DNA from: Sebastes aleutianus
Taxonomy: Eukaryota; Chordata; Actinopteri; Perciformes; Sebastidae
Reading direction: 5' to 3'
Length of the DNA: 64,000 bases
Assembly: GCA_916700875.1 (NCBI GenBank)
Contig: CAKAKS010000004.1
Span: 17,533,444-17,597,443, forward strand
The position numbers were made by a program, and so were the translations under genes. Below, one piece after another: positions 25,801 to 38,166 of the stretch. The notes under the pieces are model-generated. The model made no database searches and had not been told where the DNA came from. It saw nothing but the letters and a program-made list of their open reading frames with translations. The first letter of the stretch is position 1, and the number at the start of each line of letters is the position of its first letter.

Positions 25801-27622
25801 TTCCCAACACGATTAACAGGTTATTAGTTCAGAAACAGATTATTATTGCTGTCATGTGAAATTGGATAGATTTGCTAATCCCAACTAATCCTACGGATCA
25901 TGCAACCATATCAAGATTAATGCATGTCGTATGCATGTACTTCATACACGTAATCGGACGCTACACATCTAAGTGACATATCTCACCGTTCAAGTGTCAG
26001 TCACATGATTTATGTCTCTAAAAGAATAATAATACTCTTGCAGCAGGAGGAGGCAGGAAAGCTGCGAGCGCTGTACGCTGGCGCAGAAGGACGATGAGTA
26101 GTTCAACATTTCACTGCAGGAAAAGTTCCCTGTAGGGTTTTCTTCTACTGGGAGGATTGGCAGCACGCTTGAGGGGCTCTCTCTCAATTAAAATCAAGAA
26201 CGCGGAGGGGCTTTCAGCCTGAGCTGACACCATTTTGGATCCAAAACCTCCCTACTCAGTCAGTTCTGCCTCAGACCATCTCTTGTGGGTTGTCAAAAAT
26301 GGAATCAGAGTAATCCCATGTATTGGGCATGTAGGGCTTGAGGAGGGAGAAATTTCAGCCACTGATGTATCAGAGTTTCTGCTCTAACATTCAGGCCATC
26401 CGTCTAACTATTACTTTCTCTGAACTGACAGAATGCTGTCAGCGTTTAGATGAGCGCAATGAAAACCCCACATTATACTCTATTCAAAAGAGATGAGCTA
26501 AATTAAGGGCTGCCATCACAAAATATCTACCTTTTAAAACACCCATTGTTGAAATGATCCTTTCTTGCTTATCGCCTCCATTCATCTCTCAGCCAGGCAC
26601 TTAACCCTGGCACTTGCGGACGTTTACAAATAGGCTCTTCTATTCCGTTTAGAGCTGTACCTTTTGCAGCTTATCTTGTGTAACAAGCTCTTAAATAAAT
26701 CTCCGTGCTTTAAATAAACAGGAGCGCTGCTCACAAAGGCTTTCCTAGATGTTGGGTCACATGACTCAACCTAACCTGGACCTCTGACCGGCACATGACA
26801 TGCTAATGCCAACAACTGTGTATTCTTATGCTGAAGGGAGAGGCGGTTTTAAAACAATTAATGAGACACCAATAAATAGGGAGTTAATGGCATTCTGATG
26901 AGTTTCAATAAAATAAGCAGATTGCAAAGTACTTCACCGTTCCCTAAAACCATATAAGACATATAAAATCTGTCCCTGTGGATCAGTAATGTGCGCCAGC
27001 TTTGCGGAACCACACTTGCCTATGAGCTTTAAAATGGCTGAATGTAACTGTGATCACACGCTCTCTCGCTGTGTGACAGCGCCCGGCGACTCAGAGAGGA
27101 GTCAGTGCTGGGGAGATCTTCGTCATGCCCCTGATTCATCATCATCCCCCTTTCTCCTGTCACAGCCACTGAGAGGCAGCCAGGCCAGCTGCTACAGGGC
27201 GCTGCAGAAAGCTGTGGCGTGGAGGGATGCTGGCAGGTCAAAAGAAGCCCCCTCACTGCTCTGCGGAGCCAAGCCTCACCAAAGTGACACTGTGAGCAAC
27301 AAGCATCTTCACAGTCCAGAGGACAAATATGATATGAGGAAAAACTTGTTGGAAACTGGACTAAATATTATAAAGTGGGATTTTGTTTGAAGTTATGTTT
27401 CTAGATTTCTGACACCATTTATTTTTGCCATTTTTTCTGTAATATCCATATCTCTCGATAGCATATTTATCAACCTCGCTGTTTACTGTTTACTTTCCCA
27501 ACGTCATATCAGAGCTGTATTAAGTTACTGCTAATGTAAACCCAACATTTGCACTGCTGCTTCACATTAAACGTTTTTATTGTGAAGCAGTCACAGCAAA
27601 CGTAATGTATTTGTTACAGAGG
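22888..27622. other. No gene found; unique-looking sequence with possible conserved non-coding stretches
   Basis: Open frames here lack splice context; the pair at 23138-23443 is just a CT-rich stretch read on both strands. About 24060-24330 and 25440-25640 have balanced, non-repetitive composition unlike the AT-rich surroundings. They may be conserved non-coding elements, which only alignment could show. Confidence 0.5.
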
Positions 27623-28562
27623 TTAAAGAAGACCTATTATGCTTTTGTGCTTTTCCATTTCCTTTAGGTTTGTTATATCGTTTTTTTGTGCATGTAAATG
27701 GTCTACAAAGTTACAAAGTCCACACCAAAGGGAGTTACTCTCCCCCACAGAAACACTGCTCCTGAACTGACTGAAACGCCTCGCTTCAAGTCCCGCCTTT
27801 TCTTCTGTAATGTGGTGATGTCACCAAGTAACACATTTGCATAATACCTTGCTAGTCTGCCGGCAGCACGGAGCTACACGCTATACAGCTCCGTTATGGT
27901 GCTTATGGTGCGTTCAAGTTCTACCCAGTATAATGAATATTGGGCGATGGTAGATTATAACGCTATCATGATGTGTTCAAATGTAATCTTGTAAAATGGA
28001 GTTTTTGGCGAGAAACTTTAAGTTGTTTAAAGATGTTTTCACAGCAGTATAAAATAGATAATAGAGAGAATTATGACCTGTTTAACTTCCTAACACTAGC
28101 TCTAAGCTGCTTCTTATATATAATTAGAACTACTAATTCCAAGATTTTTTTTATCAATAAAAATACAATAATTTATTTCCTAATCATTTGAATTTTGTGT
28201 TTTATGCAAATAACCACTATAGATGACAATAACAAAGTAAAAGGATAACATTTAGAGTTTTTGACAGTTGGAATGTAGCACAACATTGAAGTGAAAACAG
28301 CGCTCTGTTAACTTAAATGTGAATTTGCAAAACAAATATTTTGTACCTAAAATGTATGAATTATCGTGATAAATAACCGTGTGTGATTAGCATTTTGTCC
28401 ATAATCACGCAGCCCTAACAGAGGGTGAAAAGAGGTGCTGCAGCTCCGCTGGTATGAGGAAAGTAAAGCGTTTTTTTAACTTTAAAGCATGTAAACAGGC
28501 TCTAGTAGAAACCCAAACTACAAGTATGCAACTGAAAATAAGCATAAAAAGGTCCTCTTTAA
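27623..28562. mobile_element. TTAA-bounded non-autonomous element, possibly with a nested insertion
   Basis: Both outer boundaries are TTAA (27623-27626 and 28559-28562). The left end is TTAAAGAAGACCTATTATGC and the right end, reverse-complemented, is TTAAAGAGGACCTTTTTATG, giving clear inverted ends. TTAA boundaries are the insertion signature of piggyBac-type transposition. The left interior matches the inverted sequence at about 45770-45990. The middle (about 27896-28420) ends in 'cacgcagccctaac' and looks like a separate element inserted inside. Confidence 0.75.
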
Positions 28563-29881
28563 CACTGATCATGATAATTTTCATAATGTTTTGACAGTGG
28601 ATCCGTTTTGATTATTGCAGGAAGTGATGGAACAAGATGGACCAGCATCTGGGTGAACGGTTAAAATGTCACAATGGTTTGTTATTACAGGATGTCACAC
28701 CTGTGCTGTGTAGAGGTTAAACAGGTTGACACAACACTGATTGTTGCCCATTCCTGTTGCACCCATCATCCCATCTAGGCGGCTAAGGTTTGATGATCGC
28801 TGTGAAAATATTATGCCCTACGAAATAATTTATCGTTCGAGACGCCTCGGGAATAATACACCTTTTTTAAAATGTTGGGATGATAACAGAAGCTATTATC
28901 TTGTCTAGACAATTGTAAGACCATTAAAAGTCAGTGTCTATCTGTTTGCAATTTATATTATAACATGCTTTCAACTGGCACTGTTTGGATGAAACAAAAT
29001 TGCCTATTATATGGTTTCAAATGGACTCTATACTTTAATTATTACGTGGTAAAGAGCATACACACTACTCAGGATTGCCTTACGTTGTTTCATAGATATC
29101 ATAATCTTCAGTGCCTCATGCCGAAACAGTATAATCTTGTCAAAAATCGTCTCAAAAGAGGCATCAGCCCTCTCCCTCTCTCTCATCACTGTCAGTCTAG
29201 TAGACAAGCCATCTAGACTTTCCTAAAGCTTCAGTCTGCATGCAAATGAGTCTCTCTGGCTTTACTGTGTACACATGCTAACAGACTGTGGTACAAAGAC
29301 ATGAACATCAACTCTGCCACTGGCTTCCCAGATCTTAGATTAGCCTATTAAATGATGTTGGGGATTATAGGAGAAAACCCTGTTTAGAAATATGCATGAT
29401 GTTTTGTACAAACATTAGCATATTGCCATTTCTGAGGCATGATTGCTTTATAATGGATATGTGACTTTTGTGTATGCCAGCAAAAATGTTGTTTCATAAA
29501 AAAAGAAAGCTATTTGAACAAGAAATATGTCGACTTCCCACTCACATGCAGAGCCCTCACAATCGAGGCAATGAGGGGCTTCACTTAGCGGCACAGAGCT
29601 GTTCACTCACAAAGAATATGAAATTGTAAGTGAGAAAAATGAACATTTGAACCTTTTTATGGGAAATCATTTTAACAGCATGACTGCCATTTGACTTTAA
29701 ATGATGTTTGATAACCTGATAACCGGGTTAGAGACAGAAGAGGAGGAACTTCATTACATTGCATTACATATCAGATCCTTCTGGGTCAAAGTTTTGGACG
29801 ACGGTTTAGGTCAGCAATTCTTATGACTCCTGATCTGAATACTAAATATAACAAATTAATGATAGAATGAAATTACGCAAC
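28563..29881. other. No gene found
   Basis: Only short open frames without splice context; no repeat boundaries found. Confidence 0.55.
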
Positions 29882-30200
29882 TAGAGCTGCAACGATTAAT
29901 CAATTAGTTGTCAATAATTCAATTATTCGTCAACTATTTTGATAATTAATTAAATCGGTTTGAGTAATTTTTTTAAGAAAAAAAGGCAAACTTCTCTGAT
30001 TCTAGCTTCTTAAATGTGAATATTTTCTGGTTTCTTTACTCCTCTATGACAGTAAACTGAATATCTTTAAGTTGTGGACAAAACAAGACATTTGAGGACG
30101 TCATCTCAGGTTTTGGGAAACACTGATCATCACTTTTCACCTTTTTCTGACATTTAATAGACCAAACAACTAATCGATTAATCAAGGAAATAACGTTTTG
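29882..30200 (+). repeat. Dispersed 'agctgcaacgattaat' repeat, copy truncated on the right
   Basis: Begins TAGAGCTGCAACGATTAATC and continues with the family interior ('cttaaatgtgaatattttct', 'gacagtaaactgaatatc'), ending around 'aatcgattaatcaagg'. The usual opposite end is not found. Related copies lie at 13446, 54465, 57427 and 59550. Confidence 0.75.
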
Positions 30201-32296
30201 AGCTGAACTTTTGTCAGACGCTCTGTTTCTATTTATTCCTCATTCCAACAGATGAGGAATGGCTGATTGGTGAAGATGAAATGAGGAGTTACATGATACG
30301 ATACATCCTCATTGCACTAGAAAATACCTTAATAAGGTGGCAGCTGGCTGGAGGGAGATTGCCAAGAGTCTGAACGTTTACTCAGGCTGCTGTTGGTTGT
30401 ATTGCATGTCATTTTCAGTAAATATCGCAGAATAAAACCTGTGTTTTCTGTTTAAAAAAACACAAACATCGTAAGAGAGCAAGTGGCCGACTACTCACCC
30501 ATCTTTTAAGTGGTTACGTCTCTAGTCTGATCTGGAGCGCACCGCTGAAAATAATATCTATACTTATTAGATTGCAAGCAATCCGATACTGAAGCAGGAG
30601 TCTGTATAATCCATTGTGAGCCACTTATTCCACTATCAAACCACAAACCTCACAGCTCGCAGACGCATTATTGTTGGCATCATTTCTGCAGGTGACCATA
30701 CACACCACCGTACTTCATTAAAACCATCCACAGAGAGTTATTATATCTGGAATGACTTTTTTTCCCAGAGGAGGTATTTGTTTGTCTCCATTCAGCCCCT
30801 CGCCATCAGCGAAGAATAGCGGAATACACCGCTATCAATAAGACTGTTTAAACAAGCTGTCAGCCGGCAGAGAGTTTGTGTTCAGAACGGCAACAATAAG
30901 AGGATGTGTGCGCTGTCACCCCACACACAGGTTCAGTAACAGTTGAAAATAGCTTAGCATTCAGCAGCTGATTCCAGCACAGAAAGGGATATGCATCTGT
31001 ACTGAGAGAGAGAGAGGGGGAGAGTGTGTACAGGCAGTCCTCCCCGGTGTCTGGCCGAAGGCCTCCCTGGTGGATTATGTTACCCAACAATGGCAGTGGC
31101 CTTTCACAGTCGGAGCATGCTCCAATAGCTTGAAGGCATACAAACATGCCTCTCTTCCCCTTTCCCCCGCTCTCCCACCAGAATTGACATTGTCCCCTGA
31201 CAAATGCATGTCTACATTATGGCTTTATATCAACAAATGAGTGCCCCAGTTTCTGGTGAAAGGCTAATAAAAAGCAGGCTATCACACCAAAGCATTTCAA
31301 CGGAGCGTGCTGTGACATGAATGGCATCACACATGAAAAGGGACCCAGTGTCACTGCAAGACAAAAAAGGTGAGACCGCTGTGGCTGTGTTAGCTTCTCC
31401 TCACTAATGAAAGATGGACAAGACAGAATGGGCTTCACAGAAGGGCATGACAGAACTGTGGAGAGGTAATGTTGTGATCAGACATACTGTGAGCTGTTTA
31501 TAATGTGTGTAGAGAAACACACACACACACACACTATCAACACAGAGAGAAAGCCTGAGGCGTAGACTGTATAAGTCCTGCAGGCATGAGCAGGCATGAA
31601 GGGAAGCTGTAATGGTATACAATGCTCTTTGTCAGAGGTGCTGCACACACAGAACTCCCTCAGCAGAATACTGTATATACTGTACAGCAAAGCGACTTCA
31701 TCAGTAAGAGTAATGTACTTTTCCTCATGCTTCAGCTGCAGCACATTATAAGGGTAATGGGTTTGACCTCCAAATGAATTATATTTGTCAGTTAAGTGAA
31801 AGGGGGCAGCTACATGAACATGTTATGCTGACAATCAAGAGTAAGAAAAAAAAAAAATCAAAAGCCAGACGAGTTATTAAGAATAAATCCTGGGGAGCAG
31901 AAAGTGATTTCTTTTTTTCATCCTAAAACTCCTCAAAAGGCAGATAATCTGAGAGGAGCGGGATTAGTAAATGTATTCGAGCACTGAGTCTATGTTCATT
32001 CGGTGTGAGTGACAATCTGCCCGGGCACAGTGAGGCCAACATGTTCTCATCCCAACTTGTTACAGCTTTGTCATGCCCCTTGGCAGTTAGTTAGGTTTAG
32101 GAAAGAACTGGCTGGGCTTGAAACTACTACATTTGTGAAGTGAAAATAAAACTGAAAGTTGTGAACACAGGACATGAACGAACATCTGACTGTGTACATT
32201 GTAGTTAATAGAAAGCCCGGTGCGTCTCATACAGGCGCTTAATGGTGCCTTGTGAGGTGGTATCAAATGCCGACGGCCGAGACAAAGCGTCGGTAT
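30201..32296. other. No gene found; includes a short CA microsatellite
   Basis: A CA run of about nine units lies at about 31517-31534. Open frames on either strand lack splice context. Confidence 0.55.
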
Positions 32297-33085
32297 TAGG
32301 GATGCTGATTTTTTCCAATCCGATAACTGATCCTCGTTAACCGTTTATTAACCGTTAACCGACAAGATAAGTGTGTCGCATGCAGCGGTGCTATTTTTAG
32401 CGCCTAACAAGCCACCCAGCTGCAACGATAAGCCGATGCACAAACAGATTAAATTCATCATTTATCACCAGCTGCAGTGTATGTGCAAAACAGACAACCG
32501 AGTCCCCAGTTCACCCGTCTGGGAGAGTGACTGTAGCAGCCATGACGCTGCGTGTATCGTCCCAGTAAGTCTCCAACGCATCATTTCGTTTAGCTGCGAG
32601 GTTGTCAGCAGTGTGAGTATTGAGTTTCCGACAAACCGTGTGTGTATGTGCTGCGTTAGCAGATGTAGCGTTGCTGGTGGCTTCATGCTCATCGTTGTAA
32701 CACACATACGGTTTGTCAGCATGGCGTAACGTTAGCGAGTGTCCGACAGACCGTGTTTGTGTGGCGGCGGTGAGTGTGGGGTTGTCAGTGGAGTTATAGC
32801 TGTGAACGTAACAGTGCAGTGTGTGTACAGTTTATTTGTCGGTGAATAAATGCTACAACTCCTCAAGACCCAAGCCAAGCTCCTGTGTCCTGCACCTCCG
32901 GCTCAGACTCACTTTAGGTGGGCTGTTAAGGCGGACCAGCTATTCTCCTTTAAGTGATAAGCCGCTGCTCTGAGTTTTGCTACACCTTTTAGCTATTTTT
33001 TTATATTTCTTTTAACCGTTTAACCGATAGCATTAATCGGTTAAAATTCTTAATGTCGGTAAACGGTTAATTATTAACATCCCTA
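32297..33085. mobile_element. hAT-like element with a perfect 8-bp target duplication
   Basis: The 789-bp unit starts TAGGGATGCTGAT and ends TTAACATCCCTA, inverted ends. It is flanked on both sides by GTCGGTAT (32289-32296 and 33086-33093). An exact 8-bp duplication is the hAT signature. Subterminal 'ttaaccgttaaccg'-type words occur near both ends, a likely transposase-binding cluster. The 118-codon plus-strand open frame inside (32373-32729) shows no transposase signature (no BED finger or hATC dimerisation region seen), so I call it non-autonomous. Confidence 0.88.
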
Positions 33086-34939
33086 GTCGGTATTTGACGC
33101 CCTGAGAATGAAACCAGGCTGGTGAGGCCTGTTTCATGGGCAGTGGCACACACACTCCTCATGAGGACCTGTAGTCTTCAGTGAATACAGGCTTTGTAAA
33201 GAAGTTCAGCTCCCTCTAAACCTCACAGTTGGAGCACAAAAAAACATAAAGGTTCTCCACTGGTTTCCCCCCTGAGGTAGCTCACAGCTTGTTCTCCTTA
33301 AATCTTGAAAAAAAAAAAAAATAAATCCACAGGAGAAAAAGATGAAGAAATTAAATTGGCCCTGCTGACGGCTCCCGTACGACCAATCTCAGCAGCTAAG
33401 TGCGGCGGAAAGTGCGCAGGCTGAGATTACAGGACTAGTGCAGGAGTGCTTGAAGAGTCCCCTCAAGCCAAACTAGTAAGTCTTATCAGTGCGAGAGAGA
33501 GGAATTGGACACAGAAGATGTCCTGCTCTCATATAGTATAGGTGAACCACTGAAAAGCAATTGTGGGACCTGACGGTGCTCCGCTCAGTAGAACAGCGCA
33601 GTGTAATTAAAATTCAACAAAGAAAAGAACACAGCCTGAAACTACAGTACATCAGAGGATACTGCTACAGCTGACTCATCATTGCTGTCATCCACAACCA
33701 TCATTACCACATGATTGTGACTTCTGGCCTTCGCAAATAAAACCTGAGGGAGACAAGTTATGAGTAACAGCTATGTCATCGCTGTGCATTGCAAAATCTT
33801 CTTTGCTGTCATCATCCCTTATTTTTATTGTAAAGCCGTGGGGCGTTAGAAAGCAATATTTGTGCCACTACTAGTCTCCTTCTGCCCTTCGGTCTGCTCA
33901 AATCTGATGGTCCTTTTATAATTTCATTTTAATTTCAGGGTTCCGTGGCTTCAAAGAAAAGCTCAAAACAGAACAGCAAAAACACACAAACAGGGCCTGT
34001 TAGTGATGACACATTAACATCCGGACTGCATTATCTGCATAATTACATGGCAAAGCCAGACTTGCTGGCTATGGAAGAAGTGTGAAAAATATACAGAGAT
34101 TTTAAAATATTCAACAGCCCTTATCTCCCCTCGAAAGCATCCTTAATATTCCACAGGCAGCGTGTGGAAAGCAGGCGGCTGAGGCGGTGTTTACAGGTAT
34201 TTTGTAGCAGAGCAGATCTCGTCGTGTTTTAACTAAACTGGCGCCGTTCAGCAACAGCACAACACAGACAAGGAGCTCTTCTAATTGACCTGGGAATAAA
34301 AAGAGGCTGTCACAAAGGACCTTCAAATCTGTAAATCTTTCTCATCATCTGTGAGATTTATGAAAATGATACAGGGGGGAAGCCACCACGGCTGATAACG
34401 GCATCAAGACAAAAAGCAAGCTAATGAAGCACCGGCACAAGGTTGAGAGATCAGCACCGAGTACATAATTATCTGACGGGCAAAGAGAAAAGGCAGCTAA
34501 TGATCACTCCAACACTCCACAGTCGTATGAAGCCACTGCAGTCAGTCATAGGAGCGAGATGCGGAGGGTCTCTAATGGGGGGGATGGGAAGGGGAGCAGA
34601 TGCTGCATGGGGCCTTTTGCGTTTAACAAGGAGAGCGTGCACGGTTTAAGGAAGTGACACAGGCACCGAGGGAAGATCAACAGATTGTGGGACTGTTCGC
34701 TGCTTCTCTGAGATAAAAGAATGGGAAAAAATGTCTGCCTTGCAATGCCTTTCACTTGGAGTAGAAGATAGTGAGAGGGGGGAAATCGTTAAATATGCCT
34801 CTTATCCTGTAGCACACAAATCTGGAGGATCTGTGTGGCCTGCAGCTTTCAGTCAATATTCCTGTTTCCTGTATTATTTAAGTACTTAATTAATTTTGGT
34901 AGGGTGCTAATAGCTTCTTTATACTTGATTGACCTCTTA
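33086..34939. other. No gene found
   Basis: Unique-looking sequence; open frames are short and lack splice context. Confidence 0.55.
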
Positions 34940-35537
34940 AGCTGGGGACACACCAAACTGACATCAGAGAATTAGCGGCGACGAACGCCTCACGTTGGCT
35001 TTGTTTTGGCCCGAACACACTGCAAAGACTACAGCCGACGGCCAGTTAGCAAGGATGTCCTGCAGGTAGTCTGTATTAGTCATTCAAAAAGAGAAACCGG
35101 AAGACCGAGGACTGCGGATGTACAAGCCATTGTTATGATACGTACACAAAACAAAGCGGCGTTTGCCACCACTCACACCACTCTCACTCACCACTTAGCT
35201 TGATTCCAGATGGCCAATGTTGTTGTAAAAATATCTGTGTATTGGAACGAGCAGATGAGATAAAGATGAACAATGAGAAGAGCCTTCTGTGTTTTTCCTC
35301 TTTACTTGTTGGCTTGCTTTCCTCACTTCCGTTTCTCATGTGGTGCACTGATTTGTTTAAGCTGAACAGCCAATTAGAGTGGTTTCTCTCACCAACGGGC
35401 GCCACCGCCTGTTCAACATGCCACAAAACCTCCAACACGGACAGACTAGAGCCGACGGTGCGGGACACACCGCAAAAACTAGGCCGATGGCCCCAAACTG
35501 TCTGACGGCCAACCGTCGGATTGGTGTGTCAAGACCT
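34940..35537. mobile_element. PIF/Harbinger-like MITE with TTA target duplication
   Basis: The 598-bp unit is bounded by TTA on both sides (34937-34939 and 35538-35540). The left end is AGCTGGGGACACACCAAACT and the right end, reverse-complemented, is AGGTCTTGACACACCAATCC, sharing the GACACACCAA core. Subterminal GACGGCCA and GCCGACGG words lie near both ends. The internal open frame (35200-35505) shows no transposase or MADF signature. Confidence 0.78.
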
Positions 35538-37415
35538 TTAGCCTTGATCCCTTCCTATCATCCTTGAATCTGGCTCTACCTCTGCTGGAGCCAGAATAAC
35601 AATTGCTTTTCCCCCCCCCCAATTGGCTCAGTGCCTCTCCACACACACACAACAATAATTACAGTCTATCCTAATGGCATATAATTTCCATCTACACCAG
35701 GAGCCATTAACACAGCTTTATTCTGCTAGACAAACTAGTTGTGCATTTACATCAGACAAGTGGTCCATTCATGTCGCAGCTGGAGTAAGTCTAGAGAGTA
35801 AATTACAGATGTAATGTTGTTCGTTTATGCCGACTGAATTTCACGGGCTACTACTGTACTTGTGGCAGTGTTTTAATGACTCACATTCAGTGTGGAGCAG
35901 TGCTGCTGTCTGTTGCAGACCACAATGCAACACCAAGCCAATTTTAAAAGGAGACAGAGAGCCAGAATGAACCCATAGCAGATTGACTATTGGAATAAAA
36001 GGCATGGTGCCCCTGAACCCATCACTGGAGCGTCTGTCTACAGCCTGCAAGGCTTCAGATTCTATGATAGAAGGAGTCACCTCAAAAGCTTTGGACACAC
36101 AGAGTGACATGATGGCCACATGTTCCAACTGTATCCCACAAGTGGTAGCAGTATGTTCAGCTTTTTCATTTTGCTTCCAAGCTGTTATAAAAGAAGCACA
36201 ATTCTGCATCTTTATCCTCATAATAAAATGCCAAGGACGCAATAGCAGACGCGGTTGTTCCGGATTGGGTGATTGGTTGGATTTTTTTTTTTTTTTTTTT
36301 TTTTACCCATGCCTCATTATCACTTACGGCAAGTGGTGAGGACGGTTGTCAACGTGCCATACATAAGGGGGAAATGCAGTCTAACAACTTTGTCAAAATA
36401 AATTACCTAATTTCTATCAGTGTCCAGGCTCATAATAAAAGTTGTGGGAATAAACAATCAATGCTGTCCATTACGCACAATGTGACATGGAAACAAACAA
36501 GCATGACGTCCAGGACTGCACATTCAAGAGAAAAAAAAAGTGGCATGTTTTGATAATGAGATGTTATAAGTGATGACAAGTGCAAACAAATTGCTCCCTG
36601 CAGAATGAATGAAACGAGACAAACAATTTGCGCATTTGTACCCCTACCTTTATCAACACAGGCCGTCCGAGACTCGCCTCTGAAGAGTAATCCTCTGAAT
36701 GTAGCTGATTGCTTCTTTTGCAGTGAGAATGTAACAAGTCTGGATTTATCATATAGGACGTCACTTGGATGGTAAGGTCCCATACACTGGAGTATCTTCC
36801 TGTATCTCTCCGTCTGTGGGCTGCAGAGGCATCACTGAACGGATGAAACAGCGCTTCACAAGGATGGAGGGAGAGAAAGTCAGACATGGAGTCACTCTGA
36901 GCTGGATCCTTCAGCAGTCCCCTCATCTATGGTCCACACACAAGACATTTCAGAGATATAGCTAGATAAAACTTACAATTAATAGTAATAGTGGACTAAT
37001 ACTAAGTAGTGGACCTACTATTATAACTACTGGTGGTGTTGTTGTGGATAAATTATCACATAAAAACCTGTATAGTGAGGTTTAAAGTGACCCCCAGGTG
37101 CATTTAATGTATCACTAATTAGGCTAATGGCTCAGGTATGCAGGTTGAGGGTTGAGGTTAATGGCTAGTCTTAGGTTATTTCCTACATGTTTCATAATTA
37201 AGCCAGAAAATCAATAATAATTGATTGATAAAATATTTTATTTGTGTATCAGTCACATGAAAACATTATATATGAGTTTATGTGCTACATATATAAGGCT
37301 ATATTTAAAATACATTCACTTACTAGCATGTTTCTGAGATATAGCCACACCTTTACAACTGAGTAATATCCATCCACTGAGGAAGAAAGTCCTGGGAAAG
37401 GCTAGAATTTTATAT
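35538..37415. other. No gene found; includes a 23-nt poly-T run
   Basis: A T run lies at 36282-36304, and a C run at about 35610-35620. The poly-T could be the inverted poly-A tail of a retroposed sequence, but no recognisable body adjoins it. Confidence 0.5.
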
Positions 37416-37645
37416 ACTGTATATACTGTATATAAATGTATCTATTTATTTTATATATTATATTTATACAAATAAAAAATATAAATAAATATATTATTTT
37501 TAATTAAAAAATTAGATATATATTTTTTTAATTTATATATAAATATATATATTTAGAAATATATATTATTTTTTATATATTTTGTTTTTCAAATATTTTT
37601 CTGATTTTTTTTTAATATATATATATATATATATTTTCTCTCGCA
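37416..37645. repeat. Very AT-rich low-complexity tract
   Basis: About 230 bp composed almost only of A and T, with TATATA runs ending at 37633. It directly adjoins the 72-bp duplication. Confidence 0.9.
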
Positions 37646-37755
37646 TGTCAATAATTATTTACGCTGTTTAAGCCAACATGGAAAAGATATTTTATTCTTT
37701 AAATATTTTCTCTCTCATGTCAAGATTTATTTACGCTGTTTAAGCCAACATGGAA
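37634..37755 (+). repeat. 72-bp direct duplication
   Basis: The words 'acgctgtttaagccaaca' and 'ttttctctc(g/t)catgtcaa' each occur twice, 72 bp apart (first from 37634, second from 37706), with few mismatches. Confidence 0.88.
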
Positions 37756-37839
37756 GAGAACATGACATGAATGTACGTACATACATACAGTATAGATATG
37801 TTTACATGTACATACTGTACTTAATCATCCAGTCCATGT

Positions 37840-38166
37840 ATATCCATTTAGTATTTCTTTTCACTATTTGTATTGTTTACAACTTACAGAACACTGGACT
37901 TGTATAAAGATGTATTATTTTATTTTATTCTTATTTTATTGTAGGTCATTGGTGCTTTTTATGTAATATTTATATACACCTCTTCTTTCACTACTTGTGT
38001 ACATAAAAGTCCTGTCTATTTCTCGCCTTTATCTGTCCAACTTTGTTGTCCTTGTTCCTAGCTGTTATTGCTATTTCTGTGTAAATACACTGAGAGAGAT
38101 GCGTAAAACCAGAGTTAAATTCCTTGTATGAATGTACTTGGCAAATAAACCTGATTGTGATTCTGA
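37840..38166 (+). repeat. 3' end of a LINE (L2-like)
   Basis: The segment ends 'cttggcaaataaacctgatt' then 'gtgattctgatga'. The closing phrase, a sequence like 'aaattccttgtatg', then an AATAAA-containing stretch and a GATTCT-type microsatellite tail, is what I know from fish L2-clade LINE tails. Only the 3' UTR is present, without reverse transcriptase, consistent with 5' truncation. Confidence 0.65.

Noticed and set aside
32373..32729. A 118-codon frame inside the hAT-like element as a possible transposase
   Set aside because: No BED finger, catalytic-region or dimerisation signature is visible, and minus-strand frames are open over the same bases.
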